Below are positions 32,113 through 39,881 of a DNA stretch of 39,881 nt, in pieces. The translations under genes and the position numbers were made by a program. The stretch is from a bacterium (GTDB lineage: Bacteria; Zhuqueibacterota; Zhuqueibacteria; Residuimicrobiales; Residuimicrobiaceae). The DNA is taken from positions 1 through 39,881 of the forward strand of contig JAKPUX010000073.1 of the NCBI GenBank assembly GCA_029554865.1, given 5' to 3'. Numbering within the stretch: position 1 is the stretch's first letter; each line of letters begins with the position of its first letter. Below the pieces are notes generated by a model. It did no database searches. It was not told the DNA's origin and was given only the letters and a program-made list of their open reading frames with translations.

Positions 32113-35100
32113 TCATCCTTTCTGTCTGGCGAGGGCGGCATCGATTTCACGGATGCGCTCGTTGGCAACGCGGCCGAACTGGTCGCCAACACCCATCTCG
32201 CGCACTATCTGCTCAAACAGGGAGCGGGCACTCACGAGATTGCCGAGCTTGGCATAAGTCTGGCCGGCCTCATAGAGGGCGGTAGTGCCCCAGGGGAGCT
32301 TGCTCGGCCTGCAGACGTACTTGACCTTGAGATACTCGATGATGGCCTGGTTCATGTCTCCCCGTTCGTGGTAAGCCCGGGCGATCCAGTACTGAATTTC
32401 CGCTTCGTTTTCGGCGTCGGCCTGGGGCAGCAGGCTCTTGAGCTGGTCGACGCCGCGTTCATACTCCTTGAGGTTGATCAGAAATACACCCAGCTGCATT
32501 TTGCGGTTGAAGAGGTCCTCCGCCTCGGGATAGTCCTGGATATACTGGCGGAGGAGTACGACGGCATTGTCCCACAGCCGCAGGTCATCGAACACCGTGA
32601 TCAGGAGGGCGATGGCGCGCTGTTGTTCGGCACCTTTGGGGGCGAATTCGAGGGCCTTGCGTCCAGCGGCCATGCAGTTCTCGAGCTGGCGGTTTTCGTA
32701 ATAGAATTCACCCAGATTGATGTAGGAGAGGGCGACGATGCGCGGTTCGGTGTAGCGGTTGGGGATGTTGGTGAGGATCTTGAGGGCTTCATCGGTTTTG
32801 TTGAGGGCTGCATAAAGCCTGGCCAGCCCCATCTCGCCATCGGCGGCCTCTGGCAGATCCCGGTATTTGCTGGTGAGTTCCTTGAACTGGTTCTCGGCGG
32901 CGACGAAATCACGGTTCGCCAAAGAGATCATGCCGTCTTCATAGAGGAAGAGGGCTTCGGCCTTGCGCTCCTTGAAACTCTTTTTAAAGGCATCGGCAAG
33001 CTGCCGGGCACGAGCCAGGTTCTGCTGTTTGTACTCGCACAGGACCTCATTCATCGCGGCCTGGCGCTGCACCGCGCCTCCTGCCGCGTTCTTGATGCGG
33101 GCGTAGCGCAGGGCGGCCTCCCTGAATTCATGCTGATCATAGAGGAGGTCGGCGGTGCGCATCAGGGCCACAAGGGCGAGGGAATCCTGGGGCGAGGCGG
33201 CGATGAGTTCCTCCAGATGCCCTGCAGCGGCCTGGAAATTGCCAGACAGGGTGTAAAGATTGGCCAGCTCGAGCAGGGCCTCGCTGCGGTGGGCTCCCTC
33301 CGGATTGATGCGGATGTACTCCTTGAAGGCCTGGATGGCGGCAGGAAGATCGTGCTGCAGAAGCCAGGCCTGGGCGGAGAGCCAGAGCAGGGTCTCGTTG
33401 CGTTTACGGTCCAGATAGGGTGAAAGTTCCTGCAGGGCGCTGCCGTCATCGAAGCGGCTCATGCACTGCCGTGCGCGCTCGAACTGACGCTGTCTGAAAT
33501 AGATCTGGCAGAGGCGGCTGCGAATCGAGTCAGCGCGGCCGGCATAACCGTAGGTTTGGAGCCAATCTTCATAGAGGGCGGCGGCTTCCCCGGCACGGTT
33601 CGACTTTTCAAGCAAACCGGCGAGCTCGAGCGACGCTTCGGCCGCCTGGGCGGAGATGGTGCCGCCGGCGAGGGCACTGCGAAGAGTCTGGATGGCTGAG
33701 TCGGGCAGCTGGATGGCGGAGAGAATCCTGCTGTGGAGCAGGGCGTTCTCGAGGCGGATCCGGGGCTGAGGATAGGCGGCGGCGATAGCGGTGCAGGCTG
33801 CGGCGGCACGCGAGTACCAGTGGGCGCTGCTGTCGGCTGCAAAACGGTACCAGATCCTCGCCTGTTCGAGTTTGAGGGTGGCGGCGAGGCTGTCGGAAGG
33901 CTGGATCCGGGCGAGCAGGGTATCGACCATGCCGGCGCGGATCAGGGGCCGTCCGATGCGCTTCCAGCTCGCGAGCTGGGCGAGGCCGTTGATGGTGCGG
34001 CTGCCCGGATCGGCGGCGCCGCGGCTGGTCAGGAAGCGGTTGACCTCCTGCAAGGAATCGGCATGCAGTCCGGCGCTGGTGAGATCGCCCTCCAGGGCGT
34101 ACTTTTCAGCCAGACGGGCATGAGCAAGCCCGGCGAGGTAAAAGAGGCCGCTCTCATCCACCTCCCCCTCCCTCCGGCTGGCGAGGATGTGGCGGAGGAT
34201 GGTCAGTCCAGACTGGTAGTCATGATCTTCCTCGATACGTCGGGCCGCCCAGGCAAGCGCAGATCCGGAATCCCCTCCGGCCAGGAGGGCGCGTGAAATC
34301 CAGAGGTCACGTTCAGGCGAACCCGCTGGCTGGTAGAGGCGCAGCCAGGTCAACCGTTTTTCCACTTCGCTGCCCTCCTCCGAGGCGGGATAGAGGGCGA
34401 GAAACTCCTGATAGGCCATGATCGCCACATTCCGGTCGCCCGCTTCGTCATGGCAGCGGGCCAGACCTAGCGCCGCATCGTCAGCCAGGGGACTGGCGGG
34501 ATAAAAAGTGGAGAGCAGGGCATAGTCCTGCCGCGCGCTGACGGGATTCTTTAGGACAGTCCGCACGATGGAGGCGCGCTGCATGAGGATGGAATCACGG
34601 AGGGGGGGCAGCTCTTCGAAAAGCAAACGCAGGCTGCGCAGGGCTTCGCCGGGATTGTTCAGCTCAAGGAGCAGGGCAGTCTGCTCCTGCAGGGCCAGGC
34701 GCTGCAGGGCGGTGATGTCTTTCAGACTGTCGGCATGGGCAAGGATCTGGCTGAACCAGGGCAGTGCCAAGGCGGGCTCACCGAGGCGCTTTTGCAGCAT
34801 GCCGCGGCGAAAGGCAAGCTTGGCCGCCTCCTGGGCCTTCAGGGAGTCGTGGGGGATCCGGCTTAAAGAGCTCAGGGCCCTGGCGGGATCACCAAGGGAG
34901 GCCCAGCTGTCTCCCTGATAGAGCTGCAGCTGATGGCGTTCGTGCGGGCGGATCCTGCGCTGCAGGGAGCGTTCGGTAGTCTGGATCACTTTCGAATAGA
35001 GGCCGCGGCTGTAAAGGGATTGGGCGAGCAGACAGGCTGCCGCACCAATGGAATCGTTGGCCGTATCGCTATTGACCAGCACCTCCAGAACGCTGTCACT

Positions 35101-35802
35101 TTTCGAATAGCGGCCGAGTTCACTTAGAACCCGGGCGCGGAGCAGGGCGATCTGGGTGGCCAGGGTGTTCTCGACACGCGCTGCACCAATGCGGTTGAGT
35201 TCGGTCAGGGCGAGGGCGGGTTTGCCGGCGTCGTGCTGCAGCCGGGCGAGGAGAAAAAAGGCGCGCGGCCGCACGGGCGAGTCGGAATACTGGGCGATCG
35301 TGGCTGCGGCGGCGCTGTAGGCCTTTTGGGCTTCACCTGCGCTGCGGAACTGCTCCGCTGCGGAGACCATGGCAAGAGGGATCAGTTCGCTGTTGGGGGT
35401 GAAGATGCGAATCCGCTCGAGGGTGAGAGCAGCATTGAGGGGATCTCCCAGCACCGCGAGCAGCTTGCCGCGGTTGAAGAAGGCCTTGTCGGCGTTGGCC
35501 GCCTCAGGATAGCTCATGACCAGACGCAAATAGGTATCGGCGGCCCGCTGAAAGGATGCGATGGCTTCATAATTCTCGGCCGCATTGAAGAGGGCCTCGG
35601 GGGCGCGAGGGCTGGTCGGCCAGGCATCGGCGAACTTGACAAACTGCTGTGCAGCGAGGTCGTAGAGTTCCTTGTCCGCGAGCTGCGTGGCAAAAGCAAA
35701 GTCCTTCTCCTCCTGAAGCAGCCCCTCCTGCGCCGGCAGAAGCGTGGGGAACAGGAGCAGCATGAGCAGTGACAAGACCAGATGATATCGCAATATCCTC
35801 AT
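32113..35802 (-). CDS. Large periplasmic tetratricopeptide-repeat protein, 1229 aa
   Basis: A signal peptide (about 1-25, LSLLMLLLFPTLLPAQEG) is followed by helical repeats of TPR type over nearly the whole length (alternating A/L/Y-rich helix pairs, e.g. ALFNAAENYEAIASFQRAADTYLRLVMSYPEA). Residues about 920-1210 look like BamD/YbgF-type TPRs with PEAADGEMGLARLYAALNKTDEALKIL and RAYHERGDMNQAIIEYLKVKYVCRPSKLPWGTTALYEAG. It is probably a protein-protein interaction scaffold in the envelope. GGAG lies five bases before ATG; the ATG overlaps the uvrD stop (ATGA). Large exported TPR proteins of this kind are common in FCB genomes. Function unknown. Confidence 0.85.
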   Translation of the reverse strand: MRILRYHLVLSLLMLLLFPTLLPAQEGLLQEEKDFAFATQLADKELYDLAAQQFVKFADAWPTSPRAPEALFNAAENYEAIASFQRAADTYLRLVMSYPEAANADKAFFNRGKLLAVLGDPLNAALTLERIRIFTPNSELIPLAMVSAAEQFRSAGEAQKAYSAAAATIAQYSDSPVRPRAFFLLARLQHDAGKPALALTELNRIGAARVENTLATQIALLRARVLSELGRYSKSDSVLEVLVNSDTANDSIGAAACLLAQSLYSRGLYSKVIQTTERSLQRRIRPHERHQLQLYQGDSWASLGDPARALSSLSRIPHDSLKAQEAAKLAFRRGMLQKRLGEPALALPWFSQILAHADSLKDITALQRLALQEQTALLLELNNPGEALRSLRLLFEELPPLRDSILMQRASIVRTVLKNPVSARQDYALLSTFYPASPLADDAALGLARCHDEAGDRNVAIMAYQEFLALYPASEEGSEVEKRLTWLRLYQPAGSPERDLWISRALLAGGDSGSALAWAARRIEEDHDYQSGLTILRHILASRREGEVDESGLFYLAGLAHARLAEKYALEGDLTSAGLHADSLQEVNRFLTSRGAADPGSRTINGLAQLASWKRIGRPLIRAGMVDTLLARIQPSDSLAATLKLEQARIWYRFAADSSAHWYSRAAAACTAIAAAYPQPRIRLENALLHSRILSAIQLPDSAIQTLRSALAGGTISAQAAEASLELAGLLEKSNRAGEAAALYEDWLQTYGYAGRADSIRSRLCQIYFRQRQFERARQCMSRFDDGSALQELSPYLDRKRNETLLWLSAQAWLLQHDLPAAIQAFKEYIRINPEGAHRSEALLELANLYTLSGNFQAAAGHLEELIAASPQDSLALVALMRTADLLYDQHEFREAALRYARIKNAAGGAVQRQAAMNEVLCEYKQQNLARARQLADAFKKSFKERKAEALFLYEDGMISLANRDFVAAENQFKELTSKYRDLPEAADGEMGLARLYAALNKTDEALKILTNIPNRYTEPRIVALSYINLGEFYYENRQLENCMAAGRKALEFAPKGAEQQRAIALLITVFDDLRLWDNAVVLLRQYIQDYPEAEDLFNRKMQLGVFLINLKEYERGVDQLKSLLPQADAENEAEIQYWIARAYHERGDMNQAIIEYLKVKYVCRPSKLPWGTTALYEAGQTYAKLGNLVSARSLFEQIVREMGVGDQFGRVANERIREIDAALARQKG

Positions 35803-38021
35803 AATATCTCCAGTTTTGCATAAGGCAGGACCAACCGTTTCTCTCCCGCCTGATCAAAAAGAACGCGCAGTTTCAGGGAACTGGCGGAGCTGGGCTCGAG
35901 TCGCATAATGGTCCCCTTGCCGAAGGTGGGGTGGTGCACGCGCATGCCGACGCGATACTCGAGGACCTCCTGGGATTCATCCTCATAACGCGGCATCGGA
36001 TCCGCCTCCCGGCGCGGGAAGGAAGAGCGCTGCCGGCGGATCGGGGCGGCGCGGTAAGAGCTTTCGACCTGTACAAGGGCAGGTTCGACCTCGCGGAGGA
36101 AACGCGAGGCGATGCTGGCTGAGGTTTCGCCGAACTTGCGCCGGTTCCGGGCCCAGGAGAGATAGAGTTTAACCTTGGCGCGGGTGGCGCCTACATAGAA
36201 AAGGCGCCTTTCCTCCTCGAGAGCAGGGGGGTCGGCCAGCGAGCGGCTGATGGGAAAGAGCCCCTCTTCGAGTCCAGTGATAAAGACGACCGGAAATTCC
36301 AGACCCTTGGCGCTGTGCAGGGTCATGAGGGTCACGGCGTTGGCGCGGTCGTCCCAGCTGTCGAGGTCGCTGGTGAGAGCGACATTTTCGAGAAAGCCGT
36401 CGAGGGTCGCCTCGCCGCCTGCCGAGCTGGTGAATTCGGCGATGGCGAGCAAGAGTTCGCGGACATTCTCGGCGCGGCTGAGGGATTCGATGGTCCCCTC
36501 CTGCTTGAAATCGCGGAGGATGCCGACCTCATTGACCAGGGAGGCGGCCAGTTCAGCGGGAGAGATCTCCTCGCGCAGGGCGGTGTATTTGTTCAACAGT
36601 CCGTGGAAAGCGGCTACCTGCTCGGCGGTGCGGGCGGCGATGCCGGGAATCTGCTGGACCTGGCCGGTAGCGGCAAATATGGAGATTTTTTTCTCCTGGG
36701 CGTAGGCCTCGATGCGGCCGAGGGTGGTTTCGCCGATGCCGCGTGCGGGATAATTGATAATGCGGCGCAGGCTGATGGTATCGGCGGGGTTGCTGAGCAA
36801 ACGCAGGTAGGCGATCACATCCTTGACCTCCTTGCGTTCGTAGAATTTGACACCGCCGACGATGATGTAGGGGATGTTCTCGCGGCGCAGGGCCTCCTCG
36901 AGAACGCGCGACTGGGCGTTGGTGCGGTAAAGGACGGCGATATCCTGAAAATCCATATGGTTGGCTCGCATTTCCAGGGCGAGTTTGTTGACCACGGTGC
37001 GCGCCTCCTCGAGATCGTCCTCCACTTCGAGCAGGGTGATGAGATCGCCCTCGGGCTTTTCGGTCCAGAGCTTTTTCTCGTGGCGCTGGCGGTTGTTGCG
37101 CACCACTGAGTGGGCCACGGCGAGGATGTTCCTGGTGGAGCGGTAGTTTTGTTCGAGGCGGAATTTGGCGCAGTCGGGATAGTCGTTTTCAAAATCGAGG
37201 ATGTTGCGGATCTCCGCACCCCGCCAGCGATAGATGGATTGGTCATCGTCGCCGACCACGCAGATATTGCGGTGGCGGGCGGCGAGCATCTTGAGAGCCA
37301 CATACTGGGCGTGGTTGGTATCCTGATACTCGTCGACGAGGATATAACGGAAGCGTTCCTGATAGTACTCGAGGACCAGGGGATAGAGCTGGAAGAGCTC
37401 AATGGGTTTGATGAGCAGGTCATCGAAATCCATGGCATTGTTTTCGCGCAGACGGGTCTGGTAGGTGGAGTAGATAGTCGCAATGATCTGGTCTTGCCGG
37501 GTTGCGGCCATCCGGGCGAACTGTTCCGGCAGGATGAAGGCGTTCTTGGCGGAGCTGGTCTTGTAAGAGATCATCTTGGGCGGGAAATCGTTGACGGGAA
37601 TCTTGAGATCGTTCAGCACCGTCTTGATGAGGCTGTGTTGATCGTCATCATCATAGATAGCAAAATTGGAGGCGTAATTGATACGTTCTGCTTCGCGGCG
37701 CAGCAGGCGTGCGAAGAGGGAGTGAAAGGTGCCGATCCACATGCCGGAGAGCATCTCCGGGACCAGCTTGCGCACGCGTTCTCGCATCTCCCCCGCCGCC
37801 TTGTTGGTGAAGGTCATGGCGAGGATTTCGCGCGGCTCGGCCAGTCCGTTGGCGAGCAGCCAGGCAATGCGGTAGGTGAGGACGCGGGTCTTGCCGCTGC
37901 CGGCGCCGGCGAGTATGAGCACCGGTCCATCGGTTTTGGCCACCGCCTGGCTCTGGGCGTCGTTGAGATCGGCCGTCAGCCACTCCGGCGACGTCCCTTT
38001 TTTTTCACTGGCTCTGGTCAC
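35799..38021 (-). CDS. UvrD/PcrA-type DNA helicase
   Basis: 740 aa. SF1A 3'-5' helicase of repair and replication. Motifs: the Q-motif LNDAQSQAV, Walker A AGAGSGKT (about 38-45), TFTNKAAGEMRERV (Ia), IGTFHS (Ib), VDEYQDTN (II), VGDDDQSIYRWRGA (III), LEQNYRSTRNIL (IV), VTLMTLHSAKGLEFPVVF (V) and RRLFYVGATRAK (VI). The C-terminal 50 residues hold a PcrA-type VGMRVHHPTFGKGTI Tudor-like domain. Start: GTG 38021, with AGGA six bases upstream, two bases after the mltG stop. The longer ATG frame to 38384 is only the shadow of mltG. A run of eight A (37998-38005, plus-strand T) sits in codons 7-9. It overlaps the TPR gene. Confidence 0.94.
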   Translation of the reverse strand: MTRASEKKGTSPEWLTADLNDAQSQAVAKTDGPVLILAGAGSGKTRVLTYRIAWLLANGLAEPREILAMTFTNKAAGEMRERVRKLVPEMLSGMWIGTFHSLFARLLRREAERINYASNFAIYDDDDQHSLIKTVLNDLKIPVNDFPPKMISYKTSSAKNAFILPEQFARMAATRQDQIIATIYSTYQTRLRENNAMDFDDLLIKPIELFQLYPLVLEYYQERFRYILVDEYQDTNHAQYVALKMLAARHRNICVVGDDDQSIYRWRGAEIRNILDFENDYPDCAKFRLEQNYRSTRNILAVAHSVVRNNRQRHEKKLWTEKPEGDLITLLEVEDDLEEARTVVNKLALEMRANHMDFQDIAVLYRTNAQSRVLEEALRRENIPYIIVGGVKFYERKEVKDVIAYLRLLSNPADTISLRRIINYPARGIGETTLGRIEAYAQEKKISIFAATGQVQQIPGIAARTAEQVAAFHGLLNKYTALREEISPAELAASLVNEVGILRDFKQEGTIESLSRAENVRELLLAIAEFTSSAGGEATLDGFLENVALTSDLDSWDDRANAVTLMTLHSAKGLEFPVVFITGLEEGLFPISRSLADPPALEEERRLFYVGATRAKVKLYLSWARNRRKFGETSASIASRFLREVEPALVQVESSYRAAPIRRQRSSFPRREADPMPRYEDESQEVLEYRVGMRVHHPTFGKGTIMRLEPSSASSLKLRVLFDQAGEKRLVLPYAKLEIL

Positions 38022-38022
38022 G

Positions 38023-39069
38023 CTACTTCCTGTTCGCTTGCGAAAGGCGTTTTCTCTCCCGGTCGAGGACGCTTTTGGCCTTGAGATGGCCGCGAAAATT
38101 GGCTGAAAAGGTATGTCCGCCCCGGGTATCGGCGACAAAAAAGAGATAATCGGTCGCCTCCGGATGGAGGGCGGCCAGGATGGCCTCACGGCCGGGGTTG
38201 CCGATGGGGCCCGGCGGCAGACCGCGGTAGAGATAGGTATTGTAAGGCGAATCGATCTCCAGATCGCGGTAGAGGAGGCGGCGCGGTCCGTTGGGCAGAA
38301 GAAACTGGATGGTCGGGTCCGCCTGCAGGGGGATGCCGAGCCGGAGACGGTTGTGATAAACCGAAGAGATGGTGGGCATTTCACGGCTCAGTTTGGCCTC
38401 GGCCTGGATAATTGAGGCGAGAGTGACGATCTCACCGGTGGTGAAGCCCATTTCCTGAGAGCGCTGATAGAGGGTATCCCAGACCATCTTTTTGAACTGC
38501 TGCACCAGCGGGGTGATGACCTGGGCCTCCGTCGAGCCATAGGGGAAGAAATAGGTTTCGGGATAGAGATAGCCCTCCAGATCGGCGGTATTTATCTTGA
38601 AGCGGGCGATGAAACTGGAATCGCGCGTCAGCTGAACGAACCGGACCGAATCCATCGCCATTTCACGGCGGAAGATGGCGGCGATACGGCGGACGGTGAG
38701 TCCCTCCGGGATGGTGACTTTGGTCAGGATCTGCGGCCCCTCGGTCAGGGCCTGGATGGCGCGCTTGTTGGAGAGCGGATAGGGAATGCGAAAGTGGCCG
38801 GCGCGCAGGGCTCCCCCCTTGTTGAGCAGCTTGAGGGCGAGGAGGAAGCGGCTGGAACTGCCGACAATCCCGGCCCGTTCCATCATCACGGCGATGGAAT
38901 CTGGAGAGGTGCCGAATTTGATGCGGATGTCCGCTGCTTGTCCTTGCGGGGGCTGCCCCAGCGGCCAATAGAGGATGGAGACCAGAGGGATAGCCGCAGC
39001 GAGGAGCAACAGGACCAGCAGGGCGACGGCCGCCCGGCGAAGCGAAAAGTGGAATACTTTATTCGTCAT
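38023..39069 (-). CDS. mltG: Endolytic murein transglycosylase MltG
   Basis: 348 aa. MltG cuts nascent peptidoglycan strands at the inner membrane and sets glycan length. One membrane helix (about 13-34), a LysM-like domain (about 46-115), then the YceG catalytic domain: LEGYLYPETY (164-173), LASIIQAEA (217-225), HNRL...LQADPT (239-253) and TDYLFFVAD. The segment LASIIQAEA has Gln where many relatives have a first Glu (LASIVEKE); the following Glu224 is conserved, so I do not call it inactive. GGAG lies before ATG. It is the second gene of the minus-strand series, after the CPBP gene. Confidence 0.93.
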   Translation of the reverse strand: MTNKVFHFSLRRAAVALLVLLLLAAAIPLVSILYWPLGQPPQGQAADIRIKFGTSPDSIAVMMERAGIVGSSSRFLLALKLLNKGGALRAGHFRIPYPLSNKRAIQALTEGPQILTKVTIPEGLTVRRIAAIFRREMAMDSVRFVQLTRDSSFIARFKINTADLEGYLYPETYFFPYGSTEAQVITPLVQQFKKMVWDTLYQRSQEMGFTTGEIVTLASIIQAEAKLSREMPTISSVYHNRLRLGIPLQADPTIQFLLPNGPRRLLYRDLEIDSPYNTYLYRGLPPGPIGNPGREAILAALHPEATDYLFFVADTRGGHTFSANFRGHLKAKSVLDRERKRLSQANRK

Positions 39070-39126
39070 ACTCTCCCGTATCTGAAGGCCGGCCTGTGCA
39101 GTACAAACCGGCCCATCGCATCAAAG

Positions 39127-39834
39127 TCAAAGAATCAGGAATAAATCATAGAGGGCGTGACTCCAGCCCGCAATGCCGAGGCCGCGAAAATGGTAGATCA
39201 GACAGAAAAGCAGCCCGGCCAGAAAGCGAAAAACGGCCGTATACCAGGCAAAGGCCTCGTGGCCCATATAATGGGCTGCGGAAAAAACGGCCGAGGAGAG
39301 GGCGGCGCAGACCAGATAGATGATCGTCAGGGGGAGGCGGGTCAGATGGGTCAGGACCAGGGCCATGCCCCCATAGAGAAATAACCTGAAGACGATCTCC
39401 TCGTAGACCCCGGCGCCGAGGGCCAGCATGAGCGAGGCGTGGAATGAACGCTCCTCCCCCATGCTGAGCATGATATAATCGGTCGCGGTGGTCAGGACCA
39501 GGGCCAGCAGGAGGGCATAAAAGGCGCTCTCCACGATCGCGTAGAAAAAGTAGTTCACCCGCAGCCGCGTCCCCTTGCGGCGAAACAGCACGGCCGCGCC
39601 GATGGTGATGACCAGGCCGATGCCGAGATAAAATGGGCTGTGGATGCCGACCGCCGAAAGCAGGGTGCGCAGGATGACATCCGCGCCGTTGCGCACTTGC
39701 AGGAGGTGTTCCCGGGTGGCCGCCAGGGTAAGATACTCGTACCCGAGCAGCAGGGGCAGCATGGAGATCAGTCCGAACGCCAGCGTGCGCGAACTCTGAA
39801 AATATCCCGCCTTTTTACGCAGCATTTTTTTCAT
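39127..39834 (-). CDS. CPBP-family intramembrane metalloprotease
   Basis: 235 aa with about seven membrane helices. The CPBP (Abi/CAAX-type) catalytic signature is present: EEIVFRLFLYG (EExxxR, near residue 120), FSAAHYMGH (FxxxH, near 165) and the late WSHALYD. The family includes prenyl-protein proteases and bacteriocin-immunity or regulatory proteases; the substrate here is unknown. The start is MKKMLRKKAG, with AGGTTGAG upstream. It lies 57 nt before mltG on the same strand. The window ends 47 nt upstream of the ATG, so its promoter is not visible. Confidence 0.85.
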   Translation of the reverse strand: MKKMLRKKAGYFQSSRTLAFGLISMLPLLLGYEYLTLAATREHLLQVRNGADVILRTLLSAVGIHSPFYLGIGLVITIGAAVLFRRKGTRLRVNYFFYAIVESAFYALLLALVLTTATDYIMLSMGEERSFHASLMLALGAGVYEEIVFRLFLYGGMALVLTHLTRLPLTIIYLVCAALSSAVFSAAHYMGHEAFAWYTAVFRFLAGLLFCLIYHFRGLGIAGWSHALYDLFLIL

Positions 39835-39881
39835 CCGCTCAACCTGCTGCTGCCCATCCTCTCCCCTGCTTCAGATGAAAG

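Noticed and set aside
38022-38384. N-terminal extension of the helicase frame by 121 residues
   Set aside because: It overlaps the mltG coding sequence entirely, shows no helicase homology, and a GTG with a ribosome site starts the protein right behind the mltG stop.
38397-38423. Loss of the catalytic Glu in MltG (LASIIQAEA)
   Set aside because: The Glu two positions on is present and is the more conserved one as far as I recall, so an inactive enzyme cannot be claimed from this alone.
39070-39126. GGCCGG...CCGGCC repeat before mltG as a terminator
   Set aside because: Six-base stem with a long loop and no T tract; the CPBP and mltG genes are probably one transcript.

Overview
The window is a GC-rich, densely packed bacterial chromosome segment made mostly of housekeeping genes. 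Nearly all genes lie on the minus strand; three short plus-strand groups interrupt them. The best lineage hint is the end of the DUF362 protein (22203-24206): a YPNPFN...WDG...SGTYF module of the type 9 secretion / FlgD-like kind, common in the FCB superphylum (Bacteroidota, Calditrichota, KSB1 and related candidate phyla). An S46 dipeptidyl peptidase and a kinase-free PASTA protein fit this. The promoters I can read are ordinary -35/-10 elements spaced 17 bp apart, plus one sigma-54 site. They do not look like the -33/-7 promoters of Bacteroidota, so I lean towards a non-Bacteroidota FCB lineage such as KSB1 or Calditrichota. That placement is inference.

Layout, left to right. A tRNA-His/tRNA-Glu pair with promoter and terminator (3-265). 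An exported peptidase / TlpA-like lipoprotein / glycerophosphodiester phosphodiesterase group (273-4377). A degenerate NtrC-type AAA+ protein with a Fis-type HTH (4536-5495), and a small exported protein behind a strong sigma-54-type promoter (5773-6209). A probable sugar-use operon: SSS symporter, 72-aa membrane protein, galactokinase, metal-dependent hydrolase (6325-10546). On the plus strand, an orphan RnfB plus a mini-Nfu Fe-S protein (10635-11844).

Next come an unknown protein, XerC/D, BirA and CoaX, the last three coupled by stop/start overlaps (11920-14879). Then a cold-shock gene with its own promoter and a structured leader (14931-15295). Then a long housekeeping group, radA-tgt-yajC-fmt-PASTA-rpe (15305-20712), whose radA mRNA looks leaderless. 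Divergent from it are a fold-III PLP decarboxylase-like gene and the membrane/DUF362/sorting-domain protein (20795-24249). Then the proton-translocating transhydrogenase operon, whose first gene carries a one-base frameshift (24292-27154). A small lipoprotein gene has a clear promoter (27194-27617). The right end is a long minus-strand series: CPBP protease, mltG, uvrD/pcrA, a 1229-aa TPR protein, nadC, a ClpX-like ATPase without zinc domain, and uvrC (27646-39834).

I saw no CRISPR array, prophage, insertion sequence or defence island. The points most worth checking are the catalytically dead sigma-54-activator relative beside the sigma-54 promoter and small secreted protein, the unusual decarboxylase/DUF362 pair, the ClpX variant, the predicted acidic-residue specificity of the S46 peptidase, and the pntA frameshift.
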